A stretch of DNA of 64,000 bases from Bradyrhizobium sp. NP1 (GTDB taxonomy: Bacteria > Pseudomonadota > Alphaproteobacteria > Rhizobiales > Xanthobacteraceae): positions 4,318,001-4,382,000 of the forward strand of contig NZ_CP127385.1 in assembly GCF_030378205.1 (NCBI RefSeq). The letters run 5' to 3'. The notes below the pieces were generated by a model. It made no database searches. It was not told the origin of the DNA and was given only the letters and a program-made list of their open reading frames with translations. The number at the start of each line of letters is the position of its first letter. Position 1 is the stretch's first letter. The position numbers were made by a program, and so were the translations under genes. Positions 9,986 through 18,589 of this stretch are shown in pieces.

Positions 9986-11146
9986 ATGGATCTGATTGCT
10001 ACCACTTCGGAACTCGCGGCCGCTTGCGAACGCCTTGCCAAGCACCCGGTAATCACCGTCGATACCGAGTTCCTCCGCGAAACCACTTATTACCCGCTGC
10101 TCTGCGTCGTGCAGATGGCGAGCCCCGAGGAAGCGGTCGTGGTCGACGCGCTGGCGGAGGGCATCGAGCTCAAACCGTTCTTCGACCTGATGTCGAACGA
10201 GGCGGTGCTGAAGGTGTTTCACGCCGCCCGCCAGGACATCGAGATCGTCTGGCACCGTGCGGGCACCGTCCCGCATCCGATTTTCGATACCCAGGTCGCC
10301 GCCATGGTGCTCGGCTATGGCGATTCCATCGCCTATGACCAGCTGGTCGAACGCATCACCGGTCACCGGCCGGACAAGACCCACCGCTTCACCGACTGGT
10401 CGCGCCGGCCGCTGACCAAGGAGCAGGTCCATTACGCCGTCTCCGACGTCACCCATTTGCGCGACGTCTTCATCGCGCTCGACGCCGACCTGAAGAAGCG
10501 TCGGCGCAGCGATTGGGTCAGCGAGGAGATGGAGGTTTTGACCTCGCCCCGCACTTACGATTTCCATCCCGAGCGCGCCTGGGAGCGGCTGAAGACGCGC
10601 GTGCGCAAGCCGAAGGAGCTTGCGGTGCTGATGGAGGTCGCCGCCTGGCGCGAGCAGGAAGCGCAGAGCCGCGACGTGCCGCGCAGCCGGGTCCTCAAGG
10701 ACGACGCGGTCGGCGACGTCGCGATCCACGCACCGACCAGCCTGGAGAGGCTCGCCAATCTGCGCTCGCTGCCGAAAGGCTTTGACCGCTCGAAATGGGG
10801 CAGTGAAATCGTCGCCGCCGTGCAGCGCGGGCTGGCGCGCGATCCGGACACGCTGCCCAAGATCGAGAAGCCGCGGAGCAATTCCAACGGGGCCGCGATC
10901 GTCGAGCTGCTCAAGGTGCTCTTGCGCATGACCTCGGAGCGCCATGCGGTGGCGAGCAAGGTGATCGCGACGGTCGACGATCTCGAGCAGATCGCGGCCG
11001 ACGATCAGGCCGACGTGGCCGCGCTGCATGGCTGGCGCCGCGAATTGTTCGGCGAGGCGGCGCTGCAGCTCAAGCATGGCCGGCTGGCGCTCGCGATCGA
11101 GCGCGGCCGGGTGGTGCGGGTCGACCGCGGCGAGGCGCCGGCCTAA
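9986..11146 (+). CDS. rnd: Ribonuclease D
   Basis: A 386-residue DEDD exonuclease. Motif I is [16 protein letters not shown], motif [18 protein letters not shown] and motif [16 protein letters not shown] (YxxxD). Residues about 205-290 form an HRDC nucleic-acid-binding domain ([16 protein letters not shown] with [11 protein letters not shown]). RNase D trims the 3' ends of tRNA precursors and other stable RNAs in the cytoplasm. Length is normal. In related genomes it lies near aspS, hdaA, ppk and ppx, which fits the neighbourhood here. Confidence 0.93.
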   Translation: MDLIATTSELAAACERLAKHPVITVDTEFLRETTYYPLLCVVQMASPEEAVVVDALAEGIELKPFFDLMSNEAVLKVFHAARQDIEIVWHRAGTVPHPIFDTQVAAMVLGYGDSIAYDQLVERITGHRPDKTHRFTDWSRRPLTKEQVHYAVSDVTHLRDVFIALDADLKKRRRSDWVSEEMEVLTSPRTYDFHPERAWERLKTRVRKPKELAVLMEVAAWREQEAQSRDVPRSRVLKDDAVGDVAIHAPTSLERLANLRSLPKGFDRSKWGSEIVAAVQRGLARDPDTLPKIEKPRSNSNGAAIVELLKVLLRMTSERHAVASKVIATVDDLEQIAADDQADVAALHGWRRELFGEAALQLKHGRLALAIERGRVVRVDRGEAPA

Positions 11147-11164
11147 GGGATCGCTAACCGGGCC

Positions 11165-12286
11165 CTACCACCTCACCTCGACGCCGACCGTGCCCTGGTG
11201 CGATTGCATCGTGGTGCGGAACTTGCCGTCATAGTTCAGATAGACCCGCGCCGTATTGCTCAGGCCGATCGATGCGGACGCGCCGGCATCCGCACCATAG
11301 CGGCTTTCGCCGATCCCCTGCAGCGTGATGCTCTCGGGGCCGAGGCTTGCCGTGATCGCGCTGAAGTTCTGCGAGAAATTGTCGACGAACTTGCCGTAAG
11401 CCGAGAGGTCGACGACGCGGCGATCGACGATCCAGTAGTGGCCGACCTCCGCGCCAAGAAGCATGCGGGCACGCTCGAGCGTGGCGCCGCCCACCGTCAG
11501 CGGATCGACGCCGCCCGCTTCCTGGAACGATCCGTTCGCGGCGCGGACATATTCGAAATCGACCTTCGGCACGATGCGGGTCTGTTCGATATTCCAGTAA
11601 TAGCTGAGTTCGGTCAGCGCGCCATCGAGCTCGGCGTGATAGGCCGCGGTCGCAAAGCCCGGACCGGACTCGCGGCTCGACCGGGCGGCACCAAAGCCGT
11701 GCACCAGCGCGATCGCCCAGGTCCAGGGCCCCTTGTCCACGGAGGCGTTGAAGCCGAGCTGGGTGAGATCAAGACTTGCCGATTGCAGCGCCAGCGGCAC
11801 ATCGATCGAGGTGCGGCTCTGGTCGATCGAGACGCCGATATTGACGCCGGGTGCCACGCGCGCGCCGAGGCCGGCGACGCCACCCCAGGTCTGGCGGTTG
11901 TCGGCGGCGAACGGGCCTTGCGCGCCGTTTCGCGCCGAGATGCCGTAGGCCTCGGCCCACGAACGCAGCGGCGGATTGTCGGCGGCCTCCGAGGCGCCGC
12001 CGCCGCCGGGATTGTTGCGCCAGATGCGATCGAAACCGCTCGCCTGGTTGCCGAGCCGCTCCAGGAACGTGCTCCCCAGGTTCAATGCGGTCGCGCCCGT
12101 CGAGATGTCGGCATTAACCATCGTCGGGGTTGGGATCGGGGGCGGCAGCCCGACCGGCGGGCCTACCACTTGCGCCTGCGCCGCCGGTACCGCCGCCATC
12201 ATCGCGACGAGCGCGAAAACAGCCGCAACCGCCCTCGCAGGCCAGCCGCCCGATCCGCCGCGCAGCCAAAGCCGCGGTGAGCCCAT
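11165..12286 (-). CDS. Outer-membrane beta-barrel (autotransporter-type domain) protein
   Basis: About 373 residues. After a twin-basic N-terminus comes a Sec signal (VAAVFALVAMMAAVPAAQAQ), then a short proline-rich stretch. From about residue 90 there are alternating amphipathic strands typical of an outer-membrane barrel (AGLGARVAPGVNIGVSID, YLNYDGKFRTTMQSHQG), ending VGVEVRW with a terminal aromatic residue as barrel proteins do. No long passenger domain is present. I choose ATG 12286, five bases after AAGG. ATG 12289 is possible, and longer frames lack a signal at the N-terminus. Cargo and function are unknown. Confidence 0.7.
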   Translation of the reverse strand: MGSPRLWLRGGSGGWPARAVAAVFALVAMMAAVPAAQAQVVGPPVGLPPPIPTPTMVNADISTGATALNLGSTFLERLGNQASGFDRIWRNNPGGGGASEAADNPPLRSWAEAYGISARNGAQGPFAADNRQTWGGVAGLGARVAPGVNIGVSIDQSRTSIDVPLALQSASLDLTQLGFNASVDKGPWTWAIALVHGFGAARSSRESGPGFATAAYHAELDGALTELSYYWNIEQTRIVPKVDFEYVRAANGSFQEAGGVDPLTVGGATLERARMLLGAEVGHYWIVDRRVVDLSAYGKFVDNFSQNFSAITASLGPESITLQGIGESRYGADAGASASIGLSNTARVYLNYDGKFRTTMQSHQGTVGVEVRW

Positions 12287-12487
12287 CATGCCCTTCCCAG
12301 CCGAATTCCTGGCCCGACAAATCGCATAAAACCTTATCGAGCCTAGCGGATTTGCCCCTAGTTCCGGCGGGCGGTCAATTGCCCCGCGGCACGGATCGGC
12401 GCGCTCCTGGGCGGTTGTGGTTCCCCGGCCACAGGTCGCCTTGGCCGTGCAACGGGCCGCCGCTTTAACCTCAGGTGCGGCCACGGC

Positions 12488-12516
12488 TTGCTAAGGCGCC
12501 GTTTTCATGTTGCAAT
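12488..12516 (+). promoter_or_regulatory. Candidate cspA promoter
   Basis: TTGCTA at 12488-12493 and TGCAAT at 12511-12516, spaced by 17 bases, could be a sigma-70-type promoter. It would give a leader of roughly 135 bases before the cold-shock start codon. Both hexamers are imperfect. A second possible -10 (TACAAT, 12522) has no matching -35. Confidence 0.28.
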
Positions 12517-12602
12517 ACCCATACAATCGGTTCCTGGCCGTTCGACTTGTGCGTTTTCGCGACGTGGAAATTCAACAGACTTCCGGAAGCCCGTTGTGGC
12601 GT

Positions 12603-12639
12603 GGCACGCGAAGAGCGTGGCCGCGTCTTTTTTTGTGCC
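12603..12639 (+). promoter_or_regulatory. Competing hairpins with a T tract in the cspA leader
   Basis: Three mutually exclusive pairings overlap. CACGC (12605) can pair with GCGTG (12615). ACGCG (12606) can pair with CGCGT (12622), followed by C and seven T, which looks like a terminator. GGCAC (12603) can pair with GTGCC (12635) and enclose everything. The cspA ribosome-binding site AGGAG begins eight to ten bases further on. Structures that switch with temperature are known in cspA leaders of other bacteria. A switch here is inference. Confidence 0.45.
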
Positions 12640-12657
12640 TAGACTAGGAGACAGGCG

Positions 12658-12861
12658 ATGCCGAAGGGTACCGTCAAATGGTTCAACCCGACCAAGGGTT
12701 ATGGGTTCATCAAGCCGCAGGTGGGCGATAAGGACGTTTTCGTCCACATCTCCGCCGTCGAGCGTGCTGGGCTCACGACCCTCAATGAAAACCAGGTCGT
12801 CGAGTATGACCTCGTGGAAAACCGCGGCAAGTCATCCGCGGAAAACCTCAAGGTTTCCTGA
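12658..12861 (+). CDS. cspA: Cold-shock protein, CspA family
   Basis: A 67-residue single cold-shock domain beginning MPKGTVKWFNPTKGYGFIKP. RNP1 (KGYGFIKP) and RNP2 (VFVHISAVE) are both intact. It is a single-stranded RNA/DNA chaperone acting in the cytoplasm. AGGAGACAGGCG precedes the ATG. A structured leader lies upstream and a strong terminator immediately downstream, so it is a monocistronic unit. Alphaproteobacteria usually have several paralogues, so the exact letter is uncertain. Confidence 0.95.
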   Translation: MPKGTVKWFNPTKGYGFIKPQVGDKDVFVHISAVERAGLTTLNENQVVEYDLVENRGKSSAENLKVS

Positions 12862-12894
12862 GTTTCGTCGCGATCTGCGCAGCTTTCGTGATTG

Positions 12895-12930
12895 TCCCCC
12901 GGCGCCAGCGCCCGGGGGATTTTTACTTTT
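12895..12930 (+). terminator. Terminator of cspA
   Basis: A GC-rich hairpin pairs TCCCCC plus GGCGC with GCGCC plus CGGGGGA, with one bulged base, and is followed by TTTTTAC on the plus strand. It starts 33 bases after the cspA stop and precedes the end of the convergent purN gene. Confidence 0.8.
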
Positions 12931-12955
12931 CCTGCGCGCGTGCCGCGCTGTGAAT

Positions 12956-13609
12956 TCAGCTCGCGGTCGGCGAAATCAGGAAATTGCCTGAGGTTGCGCT
13001 CGCCTCGATCCGGCAGCGATCCTGCTCCAGCCGGATTTTTCCGGTCGCAAGCAGCCGCAGCGCTTCCGGATAGATGCGATGCTCGATCTCGAGGATGCGC
13101 TCGGAGAGCGTTTCCGTCGTATCATGATCGCTCACGGGAACCGCGCCCTGAACCACGATAGGGCCCGCGTCGGTCTCCGCCGTGACGAAGTGCACTGTCG
13201 CGCCCGATATCCTGACGCCGGCGCGCAGCGCCTGGCCGTGCGGATCGAGCCCGGGAAACGACGGCAGCAGCGAAGGGTGGATGTTGAGCATCCGCCCGGA
13301 CCAATGCCGGGTGAAGTCGGCCGTGAACAGCCGCATGAAGCCGCCGAGACAGATCAGCTCGATGCGGTGCTGGTCGAGCGACGACTGCAGGGCCCGCTCG
13401 AAGGCAGCGCGATCCTTGCCGAATGGCTTGCTTTCGATCAGCGCGGTCGCAACACCTGCCGCCTTCGCCCTCGCCAGCCCGGCCGCGTCGGCGCGATTGG
13501 AAACGACAAGCGCGATCTCGGCCGGAAAATCCGCCGTCTTCGCGGCCTCGATCAGCGCGGCCATGTTGGAGCCGCGTCCGGATATCAGGATGGCGACGCG
13601 CCGCTTCAT
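12956..13609 (-). CDS. purN: Phosphoribosylglycinamide formyltransferase
   Basis: A 217-residue GAR transformylase, the third step of de novo purine synthesis, using 10-formyltetrahydrofolate. The sequence shows VAILISGRGSNMAALIEA for the phosphate-binding loop. NIHPSLLPSFPG carries the catalytic Asn/His pair, and TDAGPIVVQGAVPV the catalytic Asp. I start at ATG 13609 (MKRRVAILIS), five bases after the purM stop, so the two genes form a tight purM-purN operon. Longer upstream frames overlap purM and have no family match. Confidence 0.95.
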   Translation of the reverse strand: MKRRVAILISGRGSNMAALIEAAKTADFPAEIALVVSNRADAAGLARAKAAGVATALIESKPFGKDRAAFERALQSSLDQHRIELICLGGFMRLFTADFTRHWSGRMLNIHPSLLPSFPGLDPHGQALRAGVRISGATVHFVTAETDAGPIVVQGAVPVSDHDTTETLSERILEIEHRIYPEALRLLATGKIRLEQDRCRIEASATSGNFLISPTAS

Positions 13610-13614
13610 TGCCT

Positions 13615-14688
13615 CTACCACGACAGGTCGAGATGACCGTTGTAGACCACGCGGTGCTCGCCGCTTGCCTTGATCACTTCGCCGAGCAACGCGACGCTCT
13701 CGCCGGCCTCCCTGAAGACGTCGCAGACCTGGTCGATCGCGTCCGCCCTGACGATCGCGATCATGCCGATACCGCAATTGAAGGTGCGCAGCAGCTCGAG
13801 CTCGGCGATGCCGCCCTGTTCGGCGAGCCATTTGAACACCGGCAGCACCGGCAGCCGCGCCAGATCAATGCCGACGCCGAGGTGCTTGGGCAAGACGCGC
13901 GGAATGTTGTCGGTGAAGCCGCCGCCAGTGATGTGCGCAAGGCCCTTGATCGCGCCGGTCTCGCGGATCGCGCGCAGGCATGATTTCACGTAGAGCCGCG
14001 TCGGCGTCAACAGCGCTGCGCCCAGCGTCATGACCGGCGAGAACGGTGCCGGCGCGTCGAAGCTCACGCGCGAGCTCTCGACGATCTTGCGCACCAGCGA
14101 GAAACCGTTGGAATGCACACCCGACGAGGCAAGCCCGATCACGGCGTCGCCTGCTTCGATGTCAGACCGCGGCAGCAGCGTGCCGCGCTCCGCCGCTCCG
14201 ACCGCAAAGCCGGCGAGGTCGTAATCGCCGGCTTTGTAGAGGCCGGGCATCTCCGCGGTTTCGCCGCCGATCAGCGCGCAGCCGGATTCGCGGCAGCCTT
14301 CCGCGACACCCGCCACGATCGCGGCGGCGGCCTCCGGCTCGAGCTTGCCACAGGCGAAGTAGTCCAGGAAGAACAGGGGTTCGGCGCCCTGCACCACGAG
14401 GTCATTGACCGACATCGCAACGAGGTCGACGCCGATGCCGCCATGCAGCCCGGTTTCGATCGCGATCTTGACCTTGGTCCCGACCCCGTCGGTCGCAGCG
14501 ACCAGGACGGGGTCCTTGAAGCCTGCGGCCTTGAGGTCGAACAGCCCGCCGAAGCCGCCGATCTCGGCGTCGGCGCCCGGGCGCGCCGTGGCGCGCACCA
14601 TTGGCTTGATGAGGTCGACCAGGCGATTACCGGCGTCGATATCGACGCCCGAATCGGCGTAAGTGAGCCCGTTTCTGCGTTCGGCCAT
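13615..14688 (-). CDS. purM: Phosphoribosylformylglycinamidine cyclo-ligase
   Basis: A 357-residue AIR synthetase, the fifth step of purine synthesis, which closes the imidazole ring of FGAM using ATP. Characteristic stretches are [20 protein letters not shown] at the N-terminus, [12 protein letters not shown], and [28 protein letters not shown] is in the C-terminal half. Length and both AIRS halves are complete. It precedes purN with a five-base gap and is divergent from the PgsA-like gene. Confidence 0.96.
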   Translation of the reverse strand: MAERRNGLTYADSGVDIDAGNRLVDLIKPMVRATARPGADAEIGGFGGLFDLKAAGFKDPVLVAATDGVGTKVKIAIETGLHGGIGVDLVAMSVNDLVVQGAEPLFFLDYFACGKLEPEAAAAIVAGVAEGCRESGCALIGGETAEMPGLYKAGDYDLAGFAVGAAERGTLLPRSDIEAGDAVIGLASSGVHSNGFSLVRKIVESSRVSFDAPAPFSPVMTLGAALLTPTRLYVKSCLRAIRETGAIKGLAHITGGGFTDNIPRVLPKHLGVGIDLARLPVLPVFKWLAEQGGIAELELLRTFNCGIGMIAIVRADAIDQVCDVFREAGESVALLGEVIKASGEHRVVYNGHLDLSW

Positions 14689-14827
14689 ACAAAATTCCGC
14701 TTGTATATCCGGCTGGTTACGTCGGATTCCGCGTCAGCGCAATGGCTCGTAAGCGCCGCCAGCATATACTATGTGTAGATAAGCGGCTCAGTCCCCAGGA
14801 GCCGTGTCTCTTGCGCCGGGAAGCGCC

Positions 14828-15370
14828 GTGAGCATTCCGAACATCATCACGCTGGGTCGCATCCTGCTGGTCCCGATCATCGTCTGGGCGATCGCCTCGG
14901 GCGAAATGGAGATCGCGTTCGCCATCTTCGTGATCGCCGGCGTCAGCGATGCCGTGGACGGCTTCCTTGCCAAGCGCTTCGACATGACGAGCGAACTGGG
15001 CGCCCTGCTCGATCCGCTCGCCGACAAGGCGCTGCTGGTCACGATCTACGTGGCGCTCGGCATCTGGGGCGCGATCCCGCGCTGGATCGTGATCCTCGTG
15101 GTCTCCCGCGACATCATGATCGTCGCCGCCGTCATCGTGTCGTGGCTGTTCGACAAGCCGGTTCCGATGAAACCGCTGATGGTCTCCAAGCTCAATACCG
15201 TGGCCCAGGTCGCGTTCGCCGCCTTGGTGCTGGCCTCGCTCGGCTTCGGTTTCAGGCCAGCGCCCTATGATCTGATCCTGATGGGATTCGTAACCGTCTT
15301 TACGCTGGTGTCCGTATCGCTTTATCTCGTGGAATGGGTACGGCACATGAGCACGATAGAAGCGCGCTAG
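14828..15370 (+). CDS. CDP-alcohol phosphatidyltransferase, PgsA-like
   Basis: About 180 residues with five or six membrane segments. The catalytic signature is DGFLAKRFDMTSELGALLD followed by PLAD, that is DGx2AKx8Gx3Dx3D, with Lys where the family consensus has Arg. The most likely product is phosphatidylglycerophosphate synthase, which joins CDP-diacylglycerol to glycerol-3-phosphate. Another CDP-alcohol transferase is possible. I favour GTG 14828 (SIPNIITLGR) behind GGGAAG. GTG 14804 behind AGGAG would add eight residues. A dispersed repeat begins directly after the TAG stop. Confidence 0.82.
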   Translation: MSIPNIITLGRILLVPIIVWAIASGEMEIAFAIFVIAGVSDAVDGFLAKRFDMTSELGALLDPLADKALLVTIYVALGIWGAIPRWIVILVVSRDIMIVAAVIVSWLFDKPVPMKPLMVSKLNTVAQVAFAALVLASLGFGFRPAPYDLILMGFVTVFTLVSVSLYLVEWVRHMSTIEAR

Positions 15371-15530
15371 CGGAGCGGATTTGACGTTCGCTACCCGGTT
15401 GCCGCGATTTCCTCAGGCGAACGTCAAATCCAAAGCTCCACGGGCATCAATGATTTGCTAGTGGTCCTTTTGATTCTTACATTCGCAAAAGTGCCTGCAG
15501 CGATGGGGTGCGAATGTTAGAATCGGATCA
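15371..15530 (+). repeat. Dispersed double-hairpin element, copy A
   Basis: Hairpin 1 has arms GGATTTGACGTTCGC (15377-15391) and its exact complement (15417-15431), extended by GGAGC/GCTCC outside. Hairpin 2 has arms GATTCTTACATTCGCA (15472) and TGCGAATGTTAGAATC (15509) with one mismatch, extended by GTGGTCC/GGATCAC. The unit starts right after the TAG of the PgsA-like gene. A nearly identical unit lies downstream of holC in the opposite genomic orientation. It carries no coding frame and no transposase. Confidence 0.9.
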
Positions 15531-15572
15531 CGAGGCTGCAAGGCCTGGTTTACTGGCGGCATGGAGTGAGTT

Positions 15573-16250
15573 GTGGCTGGCCGCGTTCAACCCCGTCAAC
15601 TGGCCTTTGCGTTGCCGCATGCGGAGAGCCTGACGCGCGACGATTTCCTGGAGGGCCCGGCCAATGCGGCGGGCCTCGCGCTGATCGACGCGTGGCCGGA
15701 ATGGCCGAACCGCGTCATGCTGCTGGTGGGGCCGGAAGGTGCTGGCAAGAGCCACCTCGCCAGCATCTGGGCCGAGCAGGCCGGCGCCCGATCGACCACG
15801 GCGCGCGCGCTTGATCTCGCCGCAGTCCCCGCGGCGCTCGCAACCGGCGCGCTGGTTGTCGAAGATCTGAAACCCGGCGAGTTTGACGAGCGCGCGCTGT
15901 TTCACCTGATGAACCTGGCGCGCGAGGACGGAGCCTTCGTGCTGATCACCGCCCGCGCGGCACCGGCGGCGGCCGAGATCGAGCTGCGCGACCTGCGGTC
16001 GCGCCTGCGCGCGCTGCCCGTGATATCGCTGCTGCCGCCCGACGACGGGCTGTTGCGCGCACTGATCGTCAAATTCTGCGCCGACCGGCAGCTGGCGGTC
16101 GACGAGGCCGTCGTCAGCTATCTCGCCAGCCGGATCGAGCGCTCCTACGCCGCGGCGCGGCAGGCGGTCGCGCTGCTCGACAGCGAGGCCTTGCGGCTGG
16201 GCCGGCCGGTAACGCGGGCGCTCGCCGCGGAACTGCTCCGCAAAACCTGA
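15573..16250 (+). CDS. hdaA: HdaA, DnaA-related regulator of replication initiation
   Basis: A 225-residue DnaA/Hda-type AAA+ protein without the DnaA DNA-binding domain. The N-terminal [12 protein letters not shown] is the clamp-binding-like motif of Hda proteins. Walker A is [14 protein letters not shown]. The Walker B-like region is [20 protein letters not shown]. The sensor and lid part lies around [18 protein letters not shown]. With the beta clamp, Hda stimulates ATP hydrolysis by DnaA and limits re-initiation. The start is GTG 15573, preceded by GGAG. Neighbouring ppk and ppx downstream is the usual alphaproteobacterial order. Confidence 0.87.
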   Translation: MAGRVQPRQLAFALPHAESLTRDDFLEGPANAAGLALIDAWPEWPNRVMLLVGPEGAGKSHLASIWAEQAGARSTTARALDLAAVPAALATGALVVEDLKPGEFDERALFHLMNLAREDGAFVLITARAAPAAAEIELRDLRSRLRALPVISLLPPDDGLLRALIVKFCADRQLAVDEAVVSYLASRIERSYAAARQAVALLDSEALRLGRPVTRALAAELLRKT

Positions 16251-16363
16251 CGGGAACCGCCTTGACGCCGCGATCGGCGGGAACGTCAATGTCATCGAAA
16301 CGTCATCGCACTAACACATGGTTGCGCGGCGTTTGCTCAAACGGCCCCGCCCGGCGACGCGAA

Positions 16364-18577
16364 ATGGATAAGAATCTGATGGATTCGGCACAAGCCATTG
16401 AAAACAAAGAAAAAGAAGCCGAAGTTCTGGCGCCGCCATCAATTGCGGCGAGCCCCGAGCGCTTCATCAACCGCGAGCTGTCCTGGCTGCATTTCAACCG
16501 CCGGGTGCTCGAGGAATCGGTCAATCCGGGCCATCCGCTGCTGGAGCGGGTGCGGTTCCTGTCGATTTCTGCCAATAACCTTGACGAGTTCTTCATGGTC
16601 CGCGTTGCCGGCATCAAGGCCCAGGTGCGCGAAGGCATCGCCGAGCGTAGCCCGGACGGGCTGACGCCGGCCGAGCAGCTCGTCATGATCAACCAGAACG
16701 TTTCGCAGCTTGCCACTGACCAGCAGGCGATCTGGCGCGATCTACGCGGCCTCCTGTCCGAGGCCGGCATTGCGCTGGTCGATGCGCGCGACGTCAGCAA
16801 GTCCGAGCGGGCCTGGATCGAGGACTACTTCCTGCACAACATCTTCCCGCTGCTGACGCCGCTGGCGATCGATCCGGCCCACCCCTTCCCGTTCATCCCG
16901 AGCCTCGGCTTCACGATCGCGCTGCACATGACGCGTGCCTCCGACGGCAAACCGATGAATGCGTTGATCCGCATGCCCGGCAAGATCGACCGCTTCATCC
17001 GCATGCCCGCCGGCAAGGACGGCGCGGTGCGCCTGATCACGCTGGAACAGGCAACCAGCCTGTTCATCGGCCGCCTGTTCCCGGGCTACCACGTCAACGG
17101 CCAGGGCGCCTTCCGCATCATCCGCGACTCCGAGCTCGAAATCGAGGAAGAGGCGGAAGACCTGGTGCGGCTGTTCGAAACCGCCCTGAAGCGGCGGCGG
17201 CGCGGCTCGGTGATCCGGCTGGAGATCGATGCCAAGATGCCGGAGGAGCTGCGCATCTTCGTGCAGCACGCGCTGTCGGCATCAGATGACGAGGTCTTCC
17301 TGGTCGATGGCGTGCTCGCCATGAACGAGCTTTCGCAGCTCACCCGGCTCGACCGGCCCGACCTCGAATTCTCGCCCTATGTGCCGCGCCATCCGGAACG
17401 GGTGCGCGAACATGGCGGCGACATCTTCGCAGCGATCCGCCAGAAGGACCTGATCGTCCATCACCCTTACGAGTCCTTCGACGTCGTCGTGCAGTTCCTG
17501 CAGCAGGCCGCGCGCGATCCCGACGTCGTCGCGATCAAGCAGACGCTCTACCGCACTTCCAACAACTCGCCGATCGTGCGCGCGCTGGCGGAGGCCGCCG
17601 AGGCCGGCAAGTCGGTGACCGCGCTGATCGAGCTCAAGGCGCGCTTCGACGAGGAGGCGAACATCCGCTGGGCGCGCGACCTCGAACGCGCCGGCGTGCA
17701 GGTGGTCTACGGCTTCCTCGAACTGAAGACGCACGCCAAGCTGTCGATGGTGGTGCGCCGCGAGGGCGGCAGCCTCACCACCTATGTCCATACCGGCACC
17801 GGCAACTATCACCCGGTGACCGCGCGCATCTATACCGACCTCTCCTATTTCACGTCCGATCCGACCATCGGGCGCGACGTGGCGCGGGTGTTCAACTACA
17901 TCACCGGCTACGCCGCGCCGAGCGACCTTGAGAAGATGGCGGTGTCGCCGCTGACGCTGCGCAAGCGCATCATCGAGCATATCCAGGGCGAGACCAGCCA
18001 CGCCCGCCACGGCCGGACCGGCGCGATCTGGATGAAGATGAACGCGCTGGTCGACCCCGACATCATCGACGCGCTGTACGAGGCCTCGCAAGCCGGCGTC
18101 TCGATCGAGCTCGTGGTGCGCGGCATCTGCTGCCTGCGGCCGGGCCTGCCCGGCCTGTCGGAGAACATCCGCGTCAAATCGGTGATCGGACGGTTCCTGG
18201 AACACGGCCGGATCTACTGCTTCGGCATGGGACAAGGGCTGCCGAGCACCAAAGCAGCTGTGTATATCTCGTCTGCCGACATGATGCCGCGCAACCTCGA
18301 CCGCCGCGTCGAGGTGCTCTGTCCGCTGCAAAATCCGACGGTGCATCAGCAGGTTCTCGAACAGATCATGGTCGCCAACCTGAAGGACAATGAGCAGAGC
18401 TGGCAGTTGTTGCCGGACGGATCGTCAACGCGTATGAAGACCGCGAAAGGCGAGGAGCCTTTCAACCTGCACAACTATTTCATGACCAATCCGAGTCTCT
18501 CAGGCCGTGGAAAGTCGCTCAAGGAATCCTCGCCGCGCCGTCTCACGCGCCGTACCGAACGTCATCCTCCCGCTTAA
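16364..18577 (+). CDS. ppk: Polyphosphate kinase 1
   Basis: A 737-residue enzyme that polymerises the gamma-phosphate of ATP into polyphosphate. The N-terminal domain shows [20 protein letters not shown] and [16 protein letters not shown]. The catalytic half contains [13 protein letters not shown], then [16 protein letters not shown] with the likely phosphorylated His near residue 457. [20 protein letters not shown] follows, and the second His lies in [11 protein letters not shown] start at ATG 16364. ATG 16379 is an alternative, while the longer frame from 16262 has no family match. ppx follows after 12 bases. Confidence 0.95.
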   Translation: MDKNLMDSAQAIENKEKEAEVLAPPSIAASPERFINRELSWLHFNRRVLEESVNPGHPLLERVRFLSISANNLDEFFMVRVAGIKAQVREGIAERSPDGLTPAEQLVMINQNVSQLATDQQAIWRDLRGLLSEAGIALVDARDVSKSERAWIEDYFLHNIFPLLTPLAIDPAHPFPFIPSLGFTIALHMTRASDGKPMNALIRMPGKIDRFIRMPAGKDGAVRLITLEQATSLFIGRLFPGYHVNGQGAFRIIRDSELEIEEEAEDLVRLFETALKRRRRGSVIRLEIDAKMPEELRIFVQHALSASDDEVFLVDGVLAMNELSQLTRLDRPDLEFSPYVPRHPERVREHGGDIFAAIRQKDLIVHHPYESFDVVVQFLQQAARDPDVVAIKQTLYRTSNNSPIVRALAEAAEAGKSVTALIELKARFDEEANIRWARDLERAGVQVVYGFLELKTHAKLSMVVRREGGSLTTYVHTGTGNYHPVTARIYTDLSYFTSDPTIGRDVARVFNYITGYAAPSDLEKMAVSPLTLRKRIIEHIQGETSHARHGRTGAIWMKMNALVDPDIIDALYEASQAGVSIELVVRGICCLRPGLPGLSENIRVKSVIGRFLEHGRIYCFGMGQGLPSTKAAVYISSADMMPRNLDRRVEVLCPLQNPTVHQQVLEQIMVANLKDNEQSWQLLPDGSSTRMKTAKGEEPFNLHNYFMTNPSLSGRGKSLKESSPRRLTRRTERHPPA

Positions 18578-18589
18578 TGGATTGTCACG

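Larger units (their letters stand above)
12287..12657. other. Intergenic region between the outer-membrane protein and cspA
   Basis: About 370 bases with no supported gene. Its right part holds a candidate cspA promoter and a leader with competing hairpins (separate entries). The left part should hold the minus-strand promoter of the barrel gene, but I see no clear one. Confidence 0.5.

Noticed and set aside
9761..11077. 438-codon minus-strand open frame
   Set aside because: Antisense to rnd, which has all DEDD motifs and the HRDC domain.
17282..18346. 354-codon minus-strand open frame
   Set aside because: Antisense to ppk. The product is rich in His, Asp and Arg with no domain.
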